Assembly: GCA_963747425.1 (NCBI GenBank)
Contig: CAVVFJ010000016.1
Location: 1 to 64,000 of the forward strand
Source: DASUPK01 sp963747425
GTDB lineage: Bacteria > Actinomycetota > Thermoleophilia > Solirubrobacterales > 70-9
Length of the DNA stretch: 64,000 bases
Direction: 5' to 3'
The notes beneath the pieces were generated by a model. It saw only the letters and a program-made list of their open reading frames with translations, did not search any database and was not told where the DNA came from. Made by a program: the position numbers and the translations under genes. Numbering within the stretch: the first letter of the stretch is position 1; the number at the start of each line of letters is the position of its first letter. Positions 43,509 to 52,337 of the stretch are shown here, one piece after another.

Positions 43509-44786
43509 TCAGGCCACTCCGTCCAGGGCGTCCGCGATCAGACCGTCCGCGCGCGCCAATGCCGCCTTCGTCCCCTCCTCCATCACGCCCAGCGAGGACT
43601 CGATGCTGTCGGCGTTCTTGCGCATTCCCGTGAGCGCCTGGCGCGCGGTCTTCAGCGATTCAAGCGCCCGGCGTGCCTCGTCAATCGCCTCCTTCATGGC
43701 CGGGGCATCGAGCGATAGCTCGTCCTTGCGTGCGGCCAGTGCGCGGGCGCGCGCGAGGCCGTAGGCGGTCTCCAGCACGATCCGCTCGGGCTCGTCTCGG
43801 TCGACCGCGACGATCAGCTTGTTGCCCTCGTACTCGACCAAGTTCTGGGTCCCCGCCGGGAGGTTCTCCTCCATCGCCACGACGAGCACCGCGTAATCGG
43901 CGCCGCGGTCGTCGAGCGAGCCGTTCAGGACCTCCCACGCCTTCGGGCGGGTCAGGTTGGTGACGTCCTTCGGGTCGAAGGCGACCTTCGCCATACAGGG
44001 GCCAACGGCAGCCCCGATCTCGACCACTGTGTCGCCCTTCTTGCCCCGGGTCTCACCCGGCAGATCGCCGACGTGGTGAGCGACATCGTCGCGCGCTCCC
44101 GCGACCTGATCGATCACTTCGTGGACCTTCTCCTCGAAGTCGCGACCCTTGGCGGTCCCTCGCGACTGCTCGGCCTCGAGCTCCTCCTTCGCACCGAGGC
44201 GCTCGCGGAGCGCGGTGACCTCGGCGGTCAGGGCCTCGAGCCGGTCGCGATCCTGCGCATGCTCGTGCTGCTGAGACTCCTGTGAGCCCTTCACTGCGCG
44301 GACCACGGCTTCCTTGAAGTCCGACAGCGGATTCGCGCCGTCCTGCGCCGAGAACTGCTTCGCCAACTGATTGCGCTGGTGCTCCATCGCCGTGACCAGC
44401 ATCTCCCGGATCTGCTGCTGCACGGATCCCGTCCGCTCGCTGTCGAAGCTGGCGGCGAGGTGCTCCACGAACTCCCCCTGGCCCTCCTCGATCACGCCAC
44501 CGAGTCGTTCGGCGAGCGGTCGCAGCTGGCGCTCGAGCTCGCCCTTGACGTAGTCCACGTTCGCGGCGGTCCCCTCGCTCTCGATCACCCGCGCGCCGAT
44601 CTCGATCGCCCGCGTCACGGTCTCGGCGGGCTGGTGACCCTCGCCCACCTGCTCCCGGACCACCCGTGCGGCGCCGGCGTCGTTCACCTCGAGGCGCTCG
44701 ATCACCAGGCGGTCGCCGATCGCGCGGACCGCGCCGTCGGAGGCGTCGGGTTCGAGCGGCAGCTGTGGCTTCTCTGAAGCTTCCAT
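43509..44786 (-). CDS. Coiled-coil protein with possible nuclease-like domain
   Basis: 425 residues. Residues about 90-215 are charged helices (QQIREMLVTAMEHQRNQLAK, QDRDRLEALTAEVTALRERL). A middle segment, GRDFEEKVHEVIDQVAGA ... GKKGDTVVEIG, has the spacing of a restriction-endonuclease-like fold seen in DUF2130-type proteins, but a complete catalytic set is not evident. C-terminus is again helical. ATG 44786. Function unknown; lies back-to-back with ccr. Confidence 0.6.
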   Translation of the reverse strand: MEASEKPQLPLEPDASDGAVRAIGDRLVIERLEVNDAGAARVVREQVGEGHQPAETVTRAIEIGARVIESEGTAANVDYVKGELERQLRPLAERLGGVIEEGQGEFVEHLAASFDSERTGSVQQQIREMLVTAMEHQRNQLAKQFSAQDGANPLSDFKEAVVRAVKGSQESQQHEHAQDRDRLEALTAEVTALRERLGAKEELEAEQSRGTAKGRDFEEKVHEVIDQVAGARDDVAHHVGDLPGETRGKKGDTVVEIGAAVGPCMAKVAFDPKDVTNLTRPKAWEVLNGSLDDRGADYAVLVVAMEENLPAGTQNLVEYEGNKLIVAVDRDEPERIVLETAYGLARARALAARKDELSLDAPAMKEAIDEARRALESLKTARQALTGMRKNADSIESSLGVMEEGTKAALARADGLIADALDGVA

Positions 44787-44851
44787 CCGACTTTTCAACG
44801 TAGTCCGCGCGGCGGACGTCACCCCGGAGGGGCAACGCGTCTTGCGCGGGG

Positions 44852-46153
44852 TTGACTACGATCCACGCGTCCACGACCACCAACGCGGGAGTCACATTGG
44901 CCGTAGAGATCGCCGACGTATCCAAGCTCGATGTCCAGCCGGGCGAGCTGCCCGAGAAGATGGCCGCCTGGGTCATCCGCCCCGAGCGCGAGGGCGAGCC
45001 CAAGGACGCCTTCCAGGTGGAGGAGATCGAGGTGCCGGAGCCGGGCGCTTTCGAGGTCATCGTCCGCGTGATGGCGGCGGGCGTCAACTTCAACAACGTC
45101 TGGGCCGCCCTCGGCAAGCCCGTCTCCGTCTTCGGCTACGGCGACCACGAGGAGTACGGCCACCACATCGGCGGCTCCGATGCCTCGGGGATCGTCTGGA
45201 AGGTCGGCGAGGGCGTCACCAAGTGGAAGCCCGGCGACGAGGTCGTGATCCACTGCAACCAGGCCTCCTACGAGGACGTCGAGGTGCACGGGCTCGACCC
45301 GCTCGCCGCGCCCAGCCAGATGATCTGGGGCTACGAGACGACCTGGGGCTCCTTCGCCCAGTTCACCAAGGTGCAGGCCCAGCAGCTGCTGCCCAGGCCG
45401 CAGAACCTCTCCTGGGCGGAGTCCTCCGCCTACGGCCTCACGTACTTCACCGCCTACCGGATGCTGATCGACCAGTGCAAGCTCCAGGCCGGTGACAACG
45501 TCTTGATCTGGGGCGCGGCGGGCGGCCTCGGCGTCTTCGCGACCCAGCTGTGCAAGGCCGCCGGCGCGAACGCCGTCGGCGTCGTCTCCTCGGATGAGAA
45601 GGGCGAGCTGGTCAAGCGCCTCGGGGCAGTCGACTACATCAACCGCAACGAGTTCAGCGGGATGATGCGCAAGGGCGGCGAGACGCCCGAGCAGGAGAAG
45701 GCCCGGTTCAAGGAGTCGCGCGGCTTCGCCAAGCGAGTCAAGGAGATCCTCGGCGACTCTCCCGACGTCGTCTTCGAGCACGTCGGCCAGGCCACCTTCC
45801 CGACCTCGGTCTTCGTCGCGAAGCCGTTCGGCAAGGTCGTGATCTGCGGCGCAACCTCCGGCTACACGCTCGACTTCGACGTGCGCTACCTGTGGATGCG
45901 GCAGAAGCAGATCATCGGGTCCCACTTCGCCAACGCGTACGAGTGCATGAGGGCCAACCAGCTGATGGCGGAGGGCAAGATCCAGCCTGTCCTCTGGCAG
46001 GTGATGGGCTTCGACGGCGTGGCCGAAGCGCACCAGCTCCTGCACGAGAACAAGCACCTCGGCAAGATCTCCATCCTGGTCGGCGCCGAGGCCGAGGACG
46101 AGGGCAAGACGGAGGACGGCCCCGGGGCGATCCGGGCAGAGGTTGGCGCGTGA
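44852..46153 (+). CDS. ccr: Crotonyl-CoA carboxylase/reductase
   Basis: Reductively carboxylates crotonyl-CoA to ethylmalonyl-CoA with NADPH and CO2, the key enzyme of the ethylmalonyl-CoA pathway. MDR fold, 433 residues. NADPH motif LIWGAAGGLGVFATQL near 217. CO2-site features expected for Ccr are visible: Asn in AAGVNFNNVWAALG, Glu in IWGYETTWGSFAQF, His in IGSHFANAYECM. TTG 44852 gives the full N-terminus; TTG 44900 is another option. Its TGA overlaps the next gene's GTG. Confidence 0.93.
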   Translation: MTTIHASTTTNAGVTLAVEIADVSKLDVQPGELPEKMAAWVIRPEREGEPKDAFQVEEIEVPEPGAFEVIVRVMAAGVNFNNVWAALGKPVSVFGYGDHEEYGHHIGGSDASGIVWKVGEGVTKWKPGDEVVIHCNQASYEDVEVHGLDPLAAPSQMIWGYETTWGSFAQFTKVQAQQLLPRPQNLSWAESSAYGLTYFTAYRMLIDQCKLQAGDNVLIWGAAGGLGVFATQLCKAAGANAVGVVSSDEKGELVKRLGAVDYINRNEFSGMMRKGGETPEQEKARFKESRGFAKRVKEILGDSPDVVFEHVGQATFPTSVFVAKPFGKVVICGATSGYTLDFDVRYLWMRQKQIIGSHFANAYECMRANQLMAEGKIQPVLWQVMGFDGVAEAHQLLHENKHLGKISILVGAEAEDEGKTEDGPGAIRAEVGA

Positions 46154-46458
46154 GCGACAACGGCGCACTGGAGATCGTCTACATCGAATGGCACATCCAC
46201 CCCTTCCGGGCGGAGCGGTGGTACGAGATCTGGGAGCCGGCCGCGGCACGGGCGATGTCCTTCGGCGCCAAGGGCTGGTCCCTGACGCGCAACGAGGAGG
46301 ACCCGCTCCACTTCCGCCAGGCATCCGTATGGGACGACCACGCCGACTTCGAGCGCTACTGGTACTCCGACGAGATCTCTGCGATGCGCGAGGACGCCGT
46401 CAACTACTTCAACAAGCCGGTCCTCCCCGTCTGGCACACCCTGATCGCGGGCGAGTAG
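46150..46458 (+). CDS. Small dimeric alpha/beta-barrel-like protein coupled to ccr
   Basis: 102 residues, GTG start overlapping the ccr stop (GTGA). LEIVYIEWHIHPFRAERWYE and HFRQASVWDDHADFERYW fit the ferredoxin-like plan of antibiotic-biosynthesis-monooxygenase/EthD folds, but no cofactor site can be named. Tight coupling to ccr suggests a helper role or proofreading in the same pathway; that is inference. Confidence 0.65.
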   Translation: MSDNGALEIVYIEWHIHPFRAERWYEIWEPAAARAMSFGAKGWSLTRNEEDPLHFRQASVWDDHADFERYWYSDEISAMREDAVNYFNKPVLPVWHTLIAGE

Positions 46459-46518
46459 GCGCCGCGAGCCGCTCGCCCCAAGCGGCAGCTACTTCTCGAT
46501 CCATCGCGTGTTCCTTCT

Positions 46519-47292
46519 ATGGCTTCGATGACGCTCGCCCATCGCCCACCAGTGCGCCTCGCCCTGCTCGCCGCGGTGGCGGCTGCCCTGCTGGTGGGCC
46601 CCGGCGCTGCGCAGGCCAAGGTGCGCTCGTCGCTCAGGGGAGGGCTCCTCACGGTCACGGGCGGCAAGGGCCCCGACAACATCCTGGTCGTCTGCCGAGG
46701 CGGACTGGTCAAGGTGAACGGGAAGAATCCGCGCACGGGCAGCGTCGCCTGCGCGAAGGTCTCCGAGGTCGACGCCGTGACCGGCGGCGGGAACGACCGG
46801 GTTGGGCTCTCGGCCGTCGGCCCCGACAACGGCTTCGGACAGCGCGACATCCCGGGTGGCTTTGGCCACGGCACCGGCGCCGCGGGCGACCTCGGGCCGG
46901 GCAACGACCGCTACATCGGCGGCAAGTCCGCCTTCAACCTGGTGCTGGGCGGCTCGGGTGACGATCGCATGACCGGAGGCCGTCTCCGCGACAGCCTCCA
47001 GGGAGGCAGCGGAAACGACAGCGCCGCCTCCGGGTTCGGCAGGGACATCCTGCTTGGCAACTCGGGCAACGACAGGCTCAAAGGCGGTCCCGACGACGAC
47101 CTGCTCAGCGGGAACGCGGGGAACGACGTCCTGACGGGCGGCCCAGGAGCCGATCTGCTCGGCGGTGGCGCGGGCATCGACCGCCTCTTCGGCGGCCCCG
47201 GCCCGGATCAGCTGATCGGCGGTCCCGGCAAGGACCGCCTCAACGGCGGGGCGGGCAACAACACGATCGTTCAGGACTCTCCGAAAAAATAG
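46519..47292 (+). CDS. Secreted RTX-type calcium-binding repeat protein
   Basis: 257 residues. Sec signal at about 8-33 (LALLAAVAAALLVGPGAAQA). From about residue 128 onward, repeats of the form GG-x-G-x-D-x-L-x-G (for example GGSGDDRMTGG, GNAGNDVLTGGPGADLL) build a calcium beta-roll. No protease or lipase domain precedes it, and classical type I secretion genes are absent, so the Sec signal is probably the export route. ATG 46519. Confidence 0.85.
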   Translation: MASMTLAHRPPVRLALLAAVAAALLVGPGAAQAKVRSSLRGGLLTVTGGKGPDNILVVCRGGLVKVNGKNPRTGSVACAKVSEVDAVTGGGNDRVGLSAVGPDNGFGQRDIPGGFGHGTGAAGDLGPGNDRYIGGKSAFNLVLGGSGDDRMTGGRLRDSLQGGSGNDSAASGFGRDILLGNSGNDRLKGGPDDDLLSGNAGNDVLTGGPGADLLGGGAGIDRLFGGPGPDQLIGGPGKDRLNGGAGNNTIVQDSPKK

Positions 47293-47296
47293 GCGG

Positions 47297-48490
47297 ATGA
47301 CCGCCGACCCCCTTGGCGCGCTGGTGCCGGATTGGGAGCCAACCGGCAGCATCGAGGACGGATCCGGTCCGCTGGACGGGCTGAATGTCGTCGTCAAGGA
47401 CGTGATCGACGTCGCCGGCGCAGTCACCGGCGGGGGAAATCCGGACTGGGCCGCGGCGCACGGCCCGGCCCGCGAGCACGCCGCCGCGGTCACGGCCCTC
47501 CTCGCCGCCGGCGCGTCGCTCGCCGGCAAGGGCCAGTGCGCCGAGCTCGCCTTCAGCCTAAGCGGCGACAACGTCCACTTCGGAATGCCCCGCAACCCGG
47601 CGGCGCCGGATCGTGACCCGGGGGGCTCGACGAGCGGTCCGGCCTCGGCCACCGCAGGCGGCCTCTGCGACCTGGGACTCGGTACGGACACCCTCGGCTC
47701 GGTCCGCGTTCCCGCCTCCTACTGCGGCCTGCACGGCTTCCGTCCCACTCACGGCCGAATCAGCGTCGACGGGGTGATGCCGCTGGCTCAAAGCTTCGAC
47801 ACGGTCGGCCTGCTCGCCACCGATCCGGACGGACTCGACTCCGCCGCCCGGGTGCTCCTCGGGAATTCCGATGAGCGGGCGCTCCCGCCAAGCCGGCTGC
47901 TCGTCTCCCCCGTCCTCTTCGCGGTCGCCGAGCCCGCGGTGGCTGAGGCAGCCCGCGACGCCGCTCGCGATCTTGCCGGCCGGCTGGACGCCGCCATCTC
48001 CGAAACGCGGCTCTTCGACAGAGCCCCCTCCCCAGCCGAGGGGATGGCCGCCTTCAACATCCTGCAGGGCGCACAGGTCTGGCGCAACTACGGCGACTGG
48101 GTCGAGCGCTCGAGCCCGTCCATGGGCCCGGACATCGCGGCCCGCCTGGAGCGAGCCGCCGGATTCGGCCCGGCGGACATCGCCAGGGCCGAGCCGGTGG
48201 CGCAGGCAATCACGGTCGCGATCGCGAGGCTCCGGCCGGACGAGGCCCTGGTTCTGCCCACAACCGGCACGCCGGCACCAGGTCGGGAGGCCCACGGGGA
48301 GGAGAGGGAGCGGGCCCGGGTCTCTGCCGGTCAGCTCACTTCGATCGCCACCCTCGCCGAGGCCCCGGCGATCTCCATTCCGATGCTCAGCATCGACGGG
48401 CTGCCCGCCGGAGTGAGCCTGGTCGGCCCGCCGGGAGGCGATGCCTCACTGCTTGCCGCGGCTAGTGCTGCTCGAGCGGAGCCATCGTGA
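47297..48490 (+). CDS. Amidase-signature hydrolase
   Basis: 397 residues. Catalytic triad is readable: Lys34 (VVVKDVIDVAG), cis-Ser near 111-113 (DPGGSTSGPASATAGG) and nucleophile Ser135 (GTDTLGSVRVPASYCGL), the last 24 residues after the first Ser as in the family. The glycine loop has TLGS instead of the usual TGGS. Substrate unknown. Starts 4 bases after the RTX-type gene; its end overlaps the facing ClpS-like gene by 29 bases. Confidence 0.88.
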   Translation: MTADPLGALVPDWEPTGSIEDGSGPLDGLNVVVKDVIDVAGAVTGGGNPDWAAAHGPAREHAAAVTALLAAGASLAGKGQCAELAFSLSGDNVHFGMPRNPAAPDRDPGGSTSGPASATAGGLCDLGLGTDTLGSVRVPASYCGLHGFRPTHGRISVDGVMPLAQSFDTVGLLATDPDGLDSAARVLLGNSDERALPPSRLLVSPVLFAVAEPAVAEAARDAARDLAGRLDAAISETRLFDRAPSPAEGMAAFNILQGAQVWRNYGDWVERSSPSMGPDIAARLERAAGFGPADIARAEPVAQAITVAIARLRPDEALVLPTTGTPAPGREAHGEERERARVSAGQLTSIATLAEAPAISIPMLSIDGLPAGVSLVGPPGGDASLLAAASAARAEPS

Positions 48491-48752
48491 GCCCCGCTCC
48501 CTGCAGCTGCTCCCAGTAGAGCTCCGCGGGCTCTCGGGGACCGGTCCAGACCGCGGCCTTGCCGCGGCTGTGGATCGTGTCGGCGAACCGGTAGCCACCA
48601 TCCAGCGAAACGCCGGGGATCACGCTGGACAGCGTCTTCGCAACGTGATCGAAGGTGTTGTGGTCGTCGTTGAGGACGATCACGAGCCAATTTCCGCCCA
48701 ATCCCTCCTCGGGACCGGCCGATTTGGGGCGCTCAACCGTGGTCGTGGCCAC
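48462..48752 (-). CDS. clpS: ClpS-like adaptor
   Basis: 96 residues from GTG 48752. NWLVIVLNDDHNTFDHVAKT is the ClpS N-degron-binding signature (VIxxNDDxNTxxxV), and GKAAVWTGPREPAELYWEQL matches its C-terminal half. Delivers N-end-rule substrates to ClpAP/ClpCP. A longer start at 48851 would add 33 basic residues that do not look like the family and would cross the palindrome at 48804. No clpA/C gene nearby. Confidence 0.85.
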   Translation of the reverse strand: MATTTVERPKSAGPEEGLGGNWLVIVLNDDHNTFDHVAKTLSSVIPGVSLDGGYRFADTIHSRGKAAVWTGPREPAELYWEQLQGAGLTMAPLEQH

Positions 48753-48803
48753 CCGGCGCAAGGTAGAGGATCGCAAGCGGGCCGCGGGGAAATTCCGTGC
48801 CCG

Positions 48804-48853
48804 AGATGATCGATTTCCAATCCGGGCGCGCCCGGATTGGGAATCGCTCATCT
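48804..48853. terminator. 50-bp near-perfect palindrome
   Basis: Symmetric about 48828/48829. The core GGGCGCGCCC (48824-48833) extends outward through AATCC/GGATT and CC/GG to GATTT/GAATC with one G-T type mismatch, then AGATGA (48804-48809) pairs with TCATCT (48848-48853). It starts at the stop codon of the minus-strand gene at 48852 and lies upstream of clpS. Transcription terminator or attenuator for clpS is likely. Confidence 0.7.
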
Positions 48854-49553
48854 AAAACGGGTTCGGCACCTGCACCGTGACGTTGTCGAAGAAGCCCACC
48901 ACGCCGATGCCCGCACCCTTCCCCTTGACGCCCGAGGTGAGCACAGTCTGGCGTCCATCGGGCTGGTCGGTGCCGGAGTCGACGGTGGAGACCACGCCAT
49001 GCCCGTTGACCGAGCCGATCACGTTGGTGGTCGCGCCACCGTAGGAGAAGGCACGGATCGCGACGACGTTCGGCTTCGACCCCACCTTGATGAACTTGCC
49101 GGCGCCGGAGGAGACCAGCTTCGCGCCGGCAGCACCCTTCGGGTCCCGGAAGTACTGCCATTTGTTCTGGTTCGGGAGAACCCGCAGCACGTATCCGGCG
49201 CTGTCGCTGCGCCGCACGCCGACCCCCACGAAGGACTTCTTCTGCAGTTTCTTCGAGCCTCCGGCGACGGTGGTCGTCGCGACCATCCCCTGGTCGGACC
49301 TGGCGGCGCTCGAGTCACCCACGACCGAGCTGCGATAGACGCAGGAGCTGGTCTTCTTGCCGACGCCAAGGCCCAGCCTCTGGTTCCCGGCCCATTTCCG
49401 CTTGCAACCCGGGCCGAATACCTTCTGGAAGGCGTTGACGTCGTCCTGGCTCTGGAACGAGTAGACCGCAACCGGGATCGGGGCCGCGTGAGCGACGGCG
49501 CCGGCCCCGAGGGCGGCGCCCATGACGAGCAGGGCTGTCAGCTTCGTTCGCAT
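48852..49553 (-). CDS. Secreted protein of unknown function
   Basis: 233 residues. Sec signal at 1-23 (LTALLVMGAALGAGAVAHA). Mature protein is beta-rich: IPVAVYSFQSQDDVNAFQKV, a Cys pair at about 50 and 71 that may form a disulfide, SVVGDSSAARSDQGMVATTT, and a C-terminal GVVGFFDNVTVQVPNPF typical of the end of a jelly-roll (LamG or carbohydrate-binding-like) domain. No catalytic motif. Divergent from ecm by 109 bases. Confidence 0.7.
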   Translation of the reverse strand: MRTKLTALLVMGAALGAGAVAHAAPIPVAVYSFQSQDDVNAFQKVFGPGCKRKWAGNQRLGLGVGKKTSSCVYRSSVVGDSSAARSDQGMVATTTVAGGSKKLQKKSFVGVGVRRSDSAGYVLRVLPNQNKWQYFRDPKGAAGAKLVSSGAGKFIKVGSKPNVVAIRAFSYGGATTNVIGSVNGHGVVSTVDSGTDQPDGRQTVLTSGVKGKGAGIGVVGFFDNVTVQVPNPF

Positions 49554-49662
49554 CGGGCGTGAATGTAGCCGTGAGGCGTACCGGAAATTGCAAGAACACC
49601 CGGCATCGACGGTCGGAGCGGTTCTCCCGCGGTTGGATTTACGGGGCGCTTACCATGAGGGC

Positions 49663-51663
49663 ATGAGCGAGCACCGCCTGAGCGAGCGGGACCGCCCCTG
49701 GGTCATGCGCACGTACGCGGGCCACTCGGACGCCCGTCGCTCGAACGAGCTCTATCGCAAGAACCTCGCCAAGGGACAGACGGGGCTCTCCGTCGCCTTC
49801 GACCTGCCCACGCAGACCGGCTACGACCCCGACGCGGAGCTGGCGCGGGGAGAGGTCGGCAAGGTCGGCGTCTCGATAGCCCACAAGGGCGATATGCACA
49901 CGCTCCTCGACGGCATCCCGCTGGGCGAGATGAACACCTCGATGACGATCAACGCCACGGCCGCCTGGCTGCTGGCTCTCTACGCGACGGTCGCCGAGGA
50001 GAACGGCGTCGAGCGCTCGGCTCTCGCCGGGACCACCCAGAACGACATCATCAAGGAGTACCTCTCGCGCGGGACCTACGCGTTCCCGCCCGGGCCCTCG
50101 ATGCGGCTGATCGCGGACACAGTCGCCTTCACCGTCAACGAGATCCCGAACTGGAACCCGATCAACGTCTGCTCCTACCACCTGCAGGAGGCCGGGGCCA
50201 CCCCGGTCCAGGAGATCGCCTACGCGCTCTCCACCGCGATCGCCGTCCTCGACGAGGTCAGGGCCCGCGGGCAGGTCCCCGACGAGGACTTCCCCAAGGT
50301 CTTCGGCCGCATCTCGTTCTTCGTCAACGCCGGCGTCCGCTTCATCGAGGAGCACGCCAAGCTGCGGGCGATGAGCCGCCTCTGGGAGGAGATCGGCCGC
50401 AACCGCTACGGCGTCGAGGAGCCCAAGTTCCTGCGCATGCGGTACGGCGTGCAGGTCAACTCGCTCGGGCTGACCGAGTCGCAGCCCGAGAACAACGTCC
50501 CGCGGATCGTGCTCGAGGCTCTCGCCGTGACGCTCGGCCGCGATGCCCGTGCCCGCGCGATCCAGCTGCCCGCCTGGAACGAGGCGCTCGGCCTCCCCCG
50601 CCCCTGGGATCAGCAGTGGAGCCTGCGGATCCAGCAGATCCTGGCCAACGAGACCGACCTGCTCGACTACCCCGACATCTTCGAGGGCTCGAAGGTGATG
50701 GACGGCCTGGTCGACGAGCTCGCCGAGGGCGCCGACGCCGAGATGAAGCAGGTCGCCGAGCGGGGCGGCGCGGTCGAGGCGGTGCCCTACATGAAGGCCC
50801 AGCTGGTCGAGTCCAACCGCGAGCGCATCGCCAAGATCGAGCGCCGCGAGATCGTCGTCGTCGGCCAGAACGAGTTCACCGAATCCGAGGAGTCGCCGCT
50901 CACGGTGGCCGAGGACGGCGGCATCCTGACGCCCGATCCGGAGGTCGAGCGCGAGCGAATCGCCGCCCTCGAGGAGTGGCGCGCCCAGCGCGACCAGGGC
51001 GCCGTCGACACGGCGCTCGAGAAGCTGGCCGAGGCGGCGCGGGACGAATCGGCGAACATCCTGCCCGCGACCATCGAGGCCGCCAAGGCAGGGGCCACCA
51101 CCGGCGAGTGGGCGGGCGTCCTGCGCGAGGTCTTCGGCGACTATCGCGCCCCGACCGGGGTGTCGGAGGCCGCCGCCGGCGGATCGGTCAACGGCGACCT
51201 GCTCGCCGGCGTTCGCGACCGGGTCAAGGCCGTCTCCGAGGAGATCGGGCACCCGATCCGGATCCTCGTCGGCAAGCCCGGGCTCGACGGTCACTCGAAC
51301 GGCGCCGAGCAGATCGCGGTCCGCGCGCGAGACGTCGGGATGGAGGTCATCTACCAGGGAATCCGCCTGACCCCCGAGCAGATCGCCAAGTCCGCCGTTG
51401 AGGAGGACGTCGACGTGGTCGGGCTCTCGATCCTCTCCGGCTCCCACCGCGTGCTCGTGCCGCGCGTCGTGGACCTGCTGCAGGCGGACGGCGCGGACAT
51501 CCCCGTCGTCGTGGGCGGGATCATCCCCGCGGCCGACGCGGCCGCCATGCGCGAGTCCGGTGTCGCCGGCGTCTACACGCCCAAGGACTTCGAGATCAAC
51601 CGGATCATGGGCGAGATCGCGGACCTGGTGGCCGAGCGCCACCGGGCGGCGCAGCCCGCCTGA
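49663..51663 (+). CDS. ecm: Ethylmalonyl-CoA mutase (MeaA-like, B12-dependent)
   Basis: Converts (2R)-ethylmalonyl-CoA to (2S)-methylsuccinyl-CoA. 666 residues with substrate barrel and cobalamin domain in one chain: WVMRTYAGHSDARRSN, GQTGLSVAFDLPTQTGYDPD, MNTSMTINATAAWLLALY, and B12 motif DGHSNGAEQ near 541 with GLSILSGSH after it. The N-terminus and chain length match MeaA/Ecm rather than the large methylmalonyl-CoA mutase subunit. ATG 49663 is preceded by a weak GAGGGC. Same pathway as ccr, 3.2 kb away; the next gene follows after 5 bases. Confidence 0.9.
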   Translation: MSEHRLSERDRPWVMRTYAGHSDARRSNELYRKNLAKGQTGLSVAFDLPTQTGYDPDAELARGEVGKVGVSIAHKGDMHTLLDGIPLGEMNTSMTINATAAWLLALYATVAEENGVERSALAGTTQNDIIKEYLSRGTYAFPPGPSMRLIADTVAFTVNEIPNWNPINVCSYHLQEAGATPVQEIAYALSTAIAVLDEVRARGQVPDEDFPKVFGRISFFVNAGVRFIEEHAKLRAMSRLWEEIGRNRYGVEEPKFLRMRYGVQVNSLGLTESQPENNVPRIVLEALAVTLGRDARARAIQLPAWNEALGLPRPWDQQWSLRIQQILANETDLLDYPDIFEGSKVMDGLVDELAEGADAEMKQVAERGGAVEAVPYMKAQLVESNRERIAKIERREIVVVGQNEFTESEESPLTVAEDGGILTPDPEVERERIAALEEWRAQRDQGAVDTALEKLAEAARDESANILPATIEAAKAGATTGEWAGVLREVFGDYRAPTGVSEAAAGGSVNGDLLAGVRDRVKAVSEEIGHPIRILVGKPGLDGHSNGAEQIAVRARDVGMEVIYQGIRLTPEQIAKSAVEEDVDVVGLSILSGSHRVLVPRVVDLLQADGADIPVVVGGIIPAADAAAMRESGVAGVYTPKDFEINRIMGEIADLVAERHRAAQPA

Positions 51664-51668
51664 CCGTG

Positions 51669-52241
51669 ATGAACGACCCGGAGCTGAACGGCGACCGCAG
51701 CTCCTGGCTCCGCTGCTATCGCTGCTGGGCCCGGGACCTCGAGGTGCAGCTGCACTACGACGCCATCCTGCGCATCGACCCCGACAGCGGCGAGCCGTCC
51801 GAGCGCCTCGACGAGGTGCAGGAGGCCGTCGTCCAGTGCCTGCGCTGCCTGCACGACCAGCCCCACCTGACGATCCAGGACGACAAGGTGGTCCCGGTCG
51901 AGGACCGCTGGGAGCGGATGGTGGTCGGCACGCCGTGGGTCGCGTCCTGCACGGTGACGGTGGACCAGGACCAGGTCGAGAGCTGCTCCGGGCCCGAGGC
52001 GGCCGAGTCACTCACGTACGGCGCCTTCGGCGAGGCCGGGACCAGGGAGTTCTTCACCCACGTGCGCTTCCACAAGCACGACGAGGAGCGGATCGTCGTC
52101 CACCTGCTGGTCGAGCTCTACGCGCGTTCGCCCGAGGAGGCGACGGAGGTGCTGGAGGAGGCCTCGCGAGGCGTCCTGGAGATCACCTCGCTGGCCGAGG
52201 AGTCACGTCCTCCGGCGCACGCGCCGGACGAGGCGCACTAG
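51669..52241 (+). CDS. Ecm-linked protein with paired CxxC motifs
   Basis: 190 residues from ATG 51669 (GTG 51666 is in frame). C16-x2-C19 (LRCYRCWARD) and C57-x2-C60 (VQCLRCLHDQ) form a likely zinc ribbon. A following beta-rich region, RMVVGTPWVASCTVTVDQDQ, ends in an acidic helix SPEEATEVLEEASRGVLEI. No family recognised. Spacing of 2-5 bases after the ecm stop implies cotranslation, so a role with the mutase, for example as chaperone or regulator, is a reasonable inference. Confidence 0.7.
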   Translation: MNDPELNGDRSSWLRCYRCWARDLEVQLHYDAILRIDPDSGEPSERLDEVQEAVVQCLRCLHDQPHLTIQDDKVVPVEDRWERMVVGTPWVASCTVTVDQDQVESCSGPEAAESLTYGAFGEAGTREFFTHVRFHKHDEERIVVHLLVELYARSPEEATEVLEEASRGVLEITSLAEESRPPAHAPDEAH

Positions 52242-52318
52242 CGGCCACCAAGCCGCTCCACTTCGGAGCGCAGGGCGAAGCCCGGAGCGACTTATGTGGG
52301 GCAGCCGCTTGTGGCCGC
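52241..52318. terminator. Nested hairpins between convergent ecm-operon and mch genes
   Basis: AGCGGC/GCCGCT with loop CACCAA at 52241-52258 starts at the stop codon; CGCTCC/GGAGCG with a short loop overlaps it; GCGGCCAC at 52242 is also complementary to GTGGCCGC at 52311-52318. Alternative pairings in a 96-base convergent gap suggest a two-way terminator. Confidence 0.55.
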
Positions 52319-52337
52319 GATCTGATGGCGAAGCTCG

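Noticed and set aside
44813..44840. Possible sixth copy of the asymmetric hairpin upstream of ccr
   Set aside because: CACCCCGGAGGGGCAACGCGTC shares GCAAC and CGTC with the element, but the arms do not follow the same pairing and the TGCGAGGG flank is missing.
49639..52011. Minus-strand open frame of about 790 codons
   Set aside because: Antisense shadow of ecm; low-complexity protein without hydrophobic core or motif.
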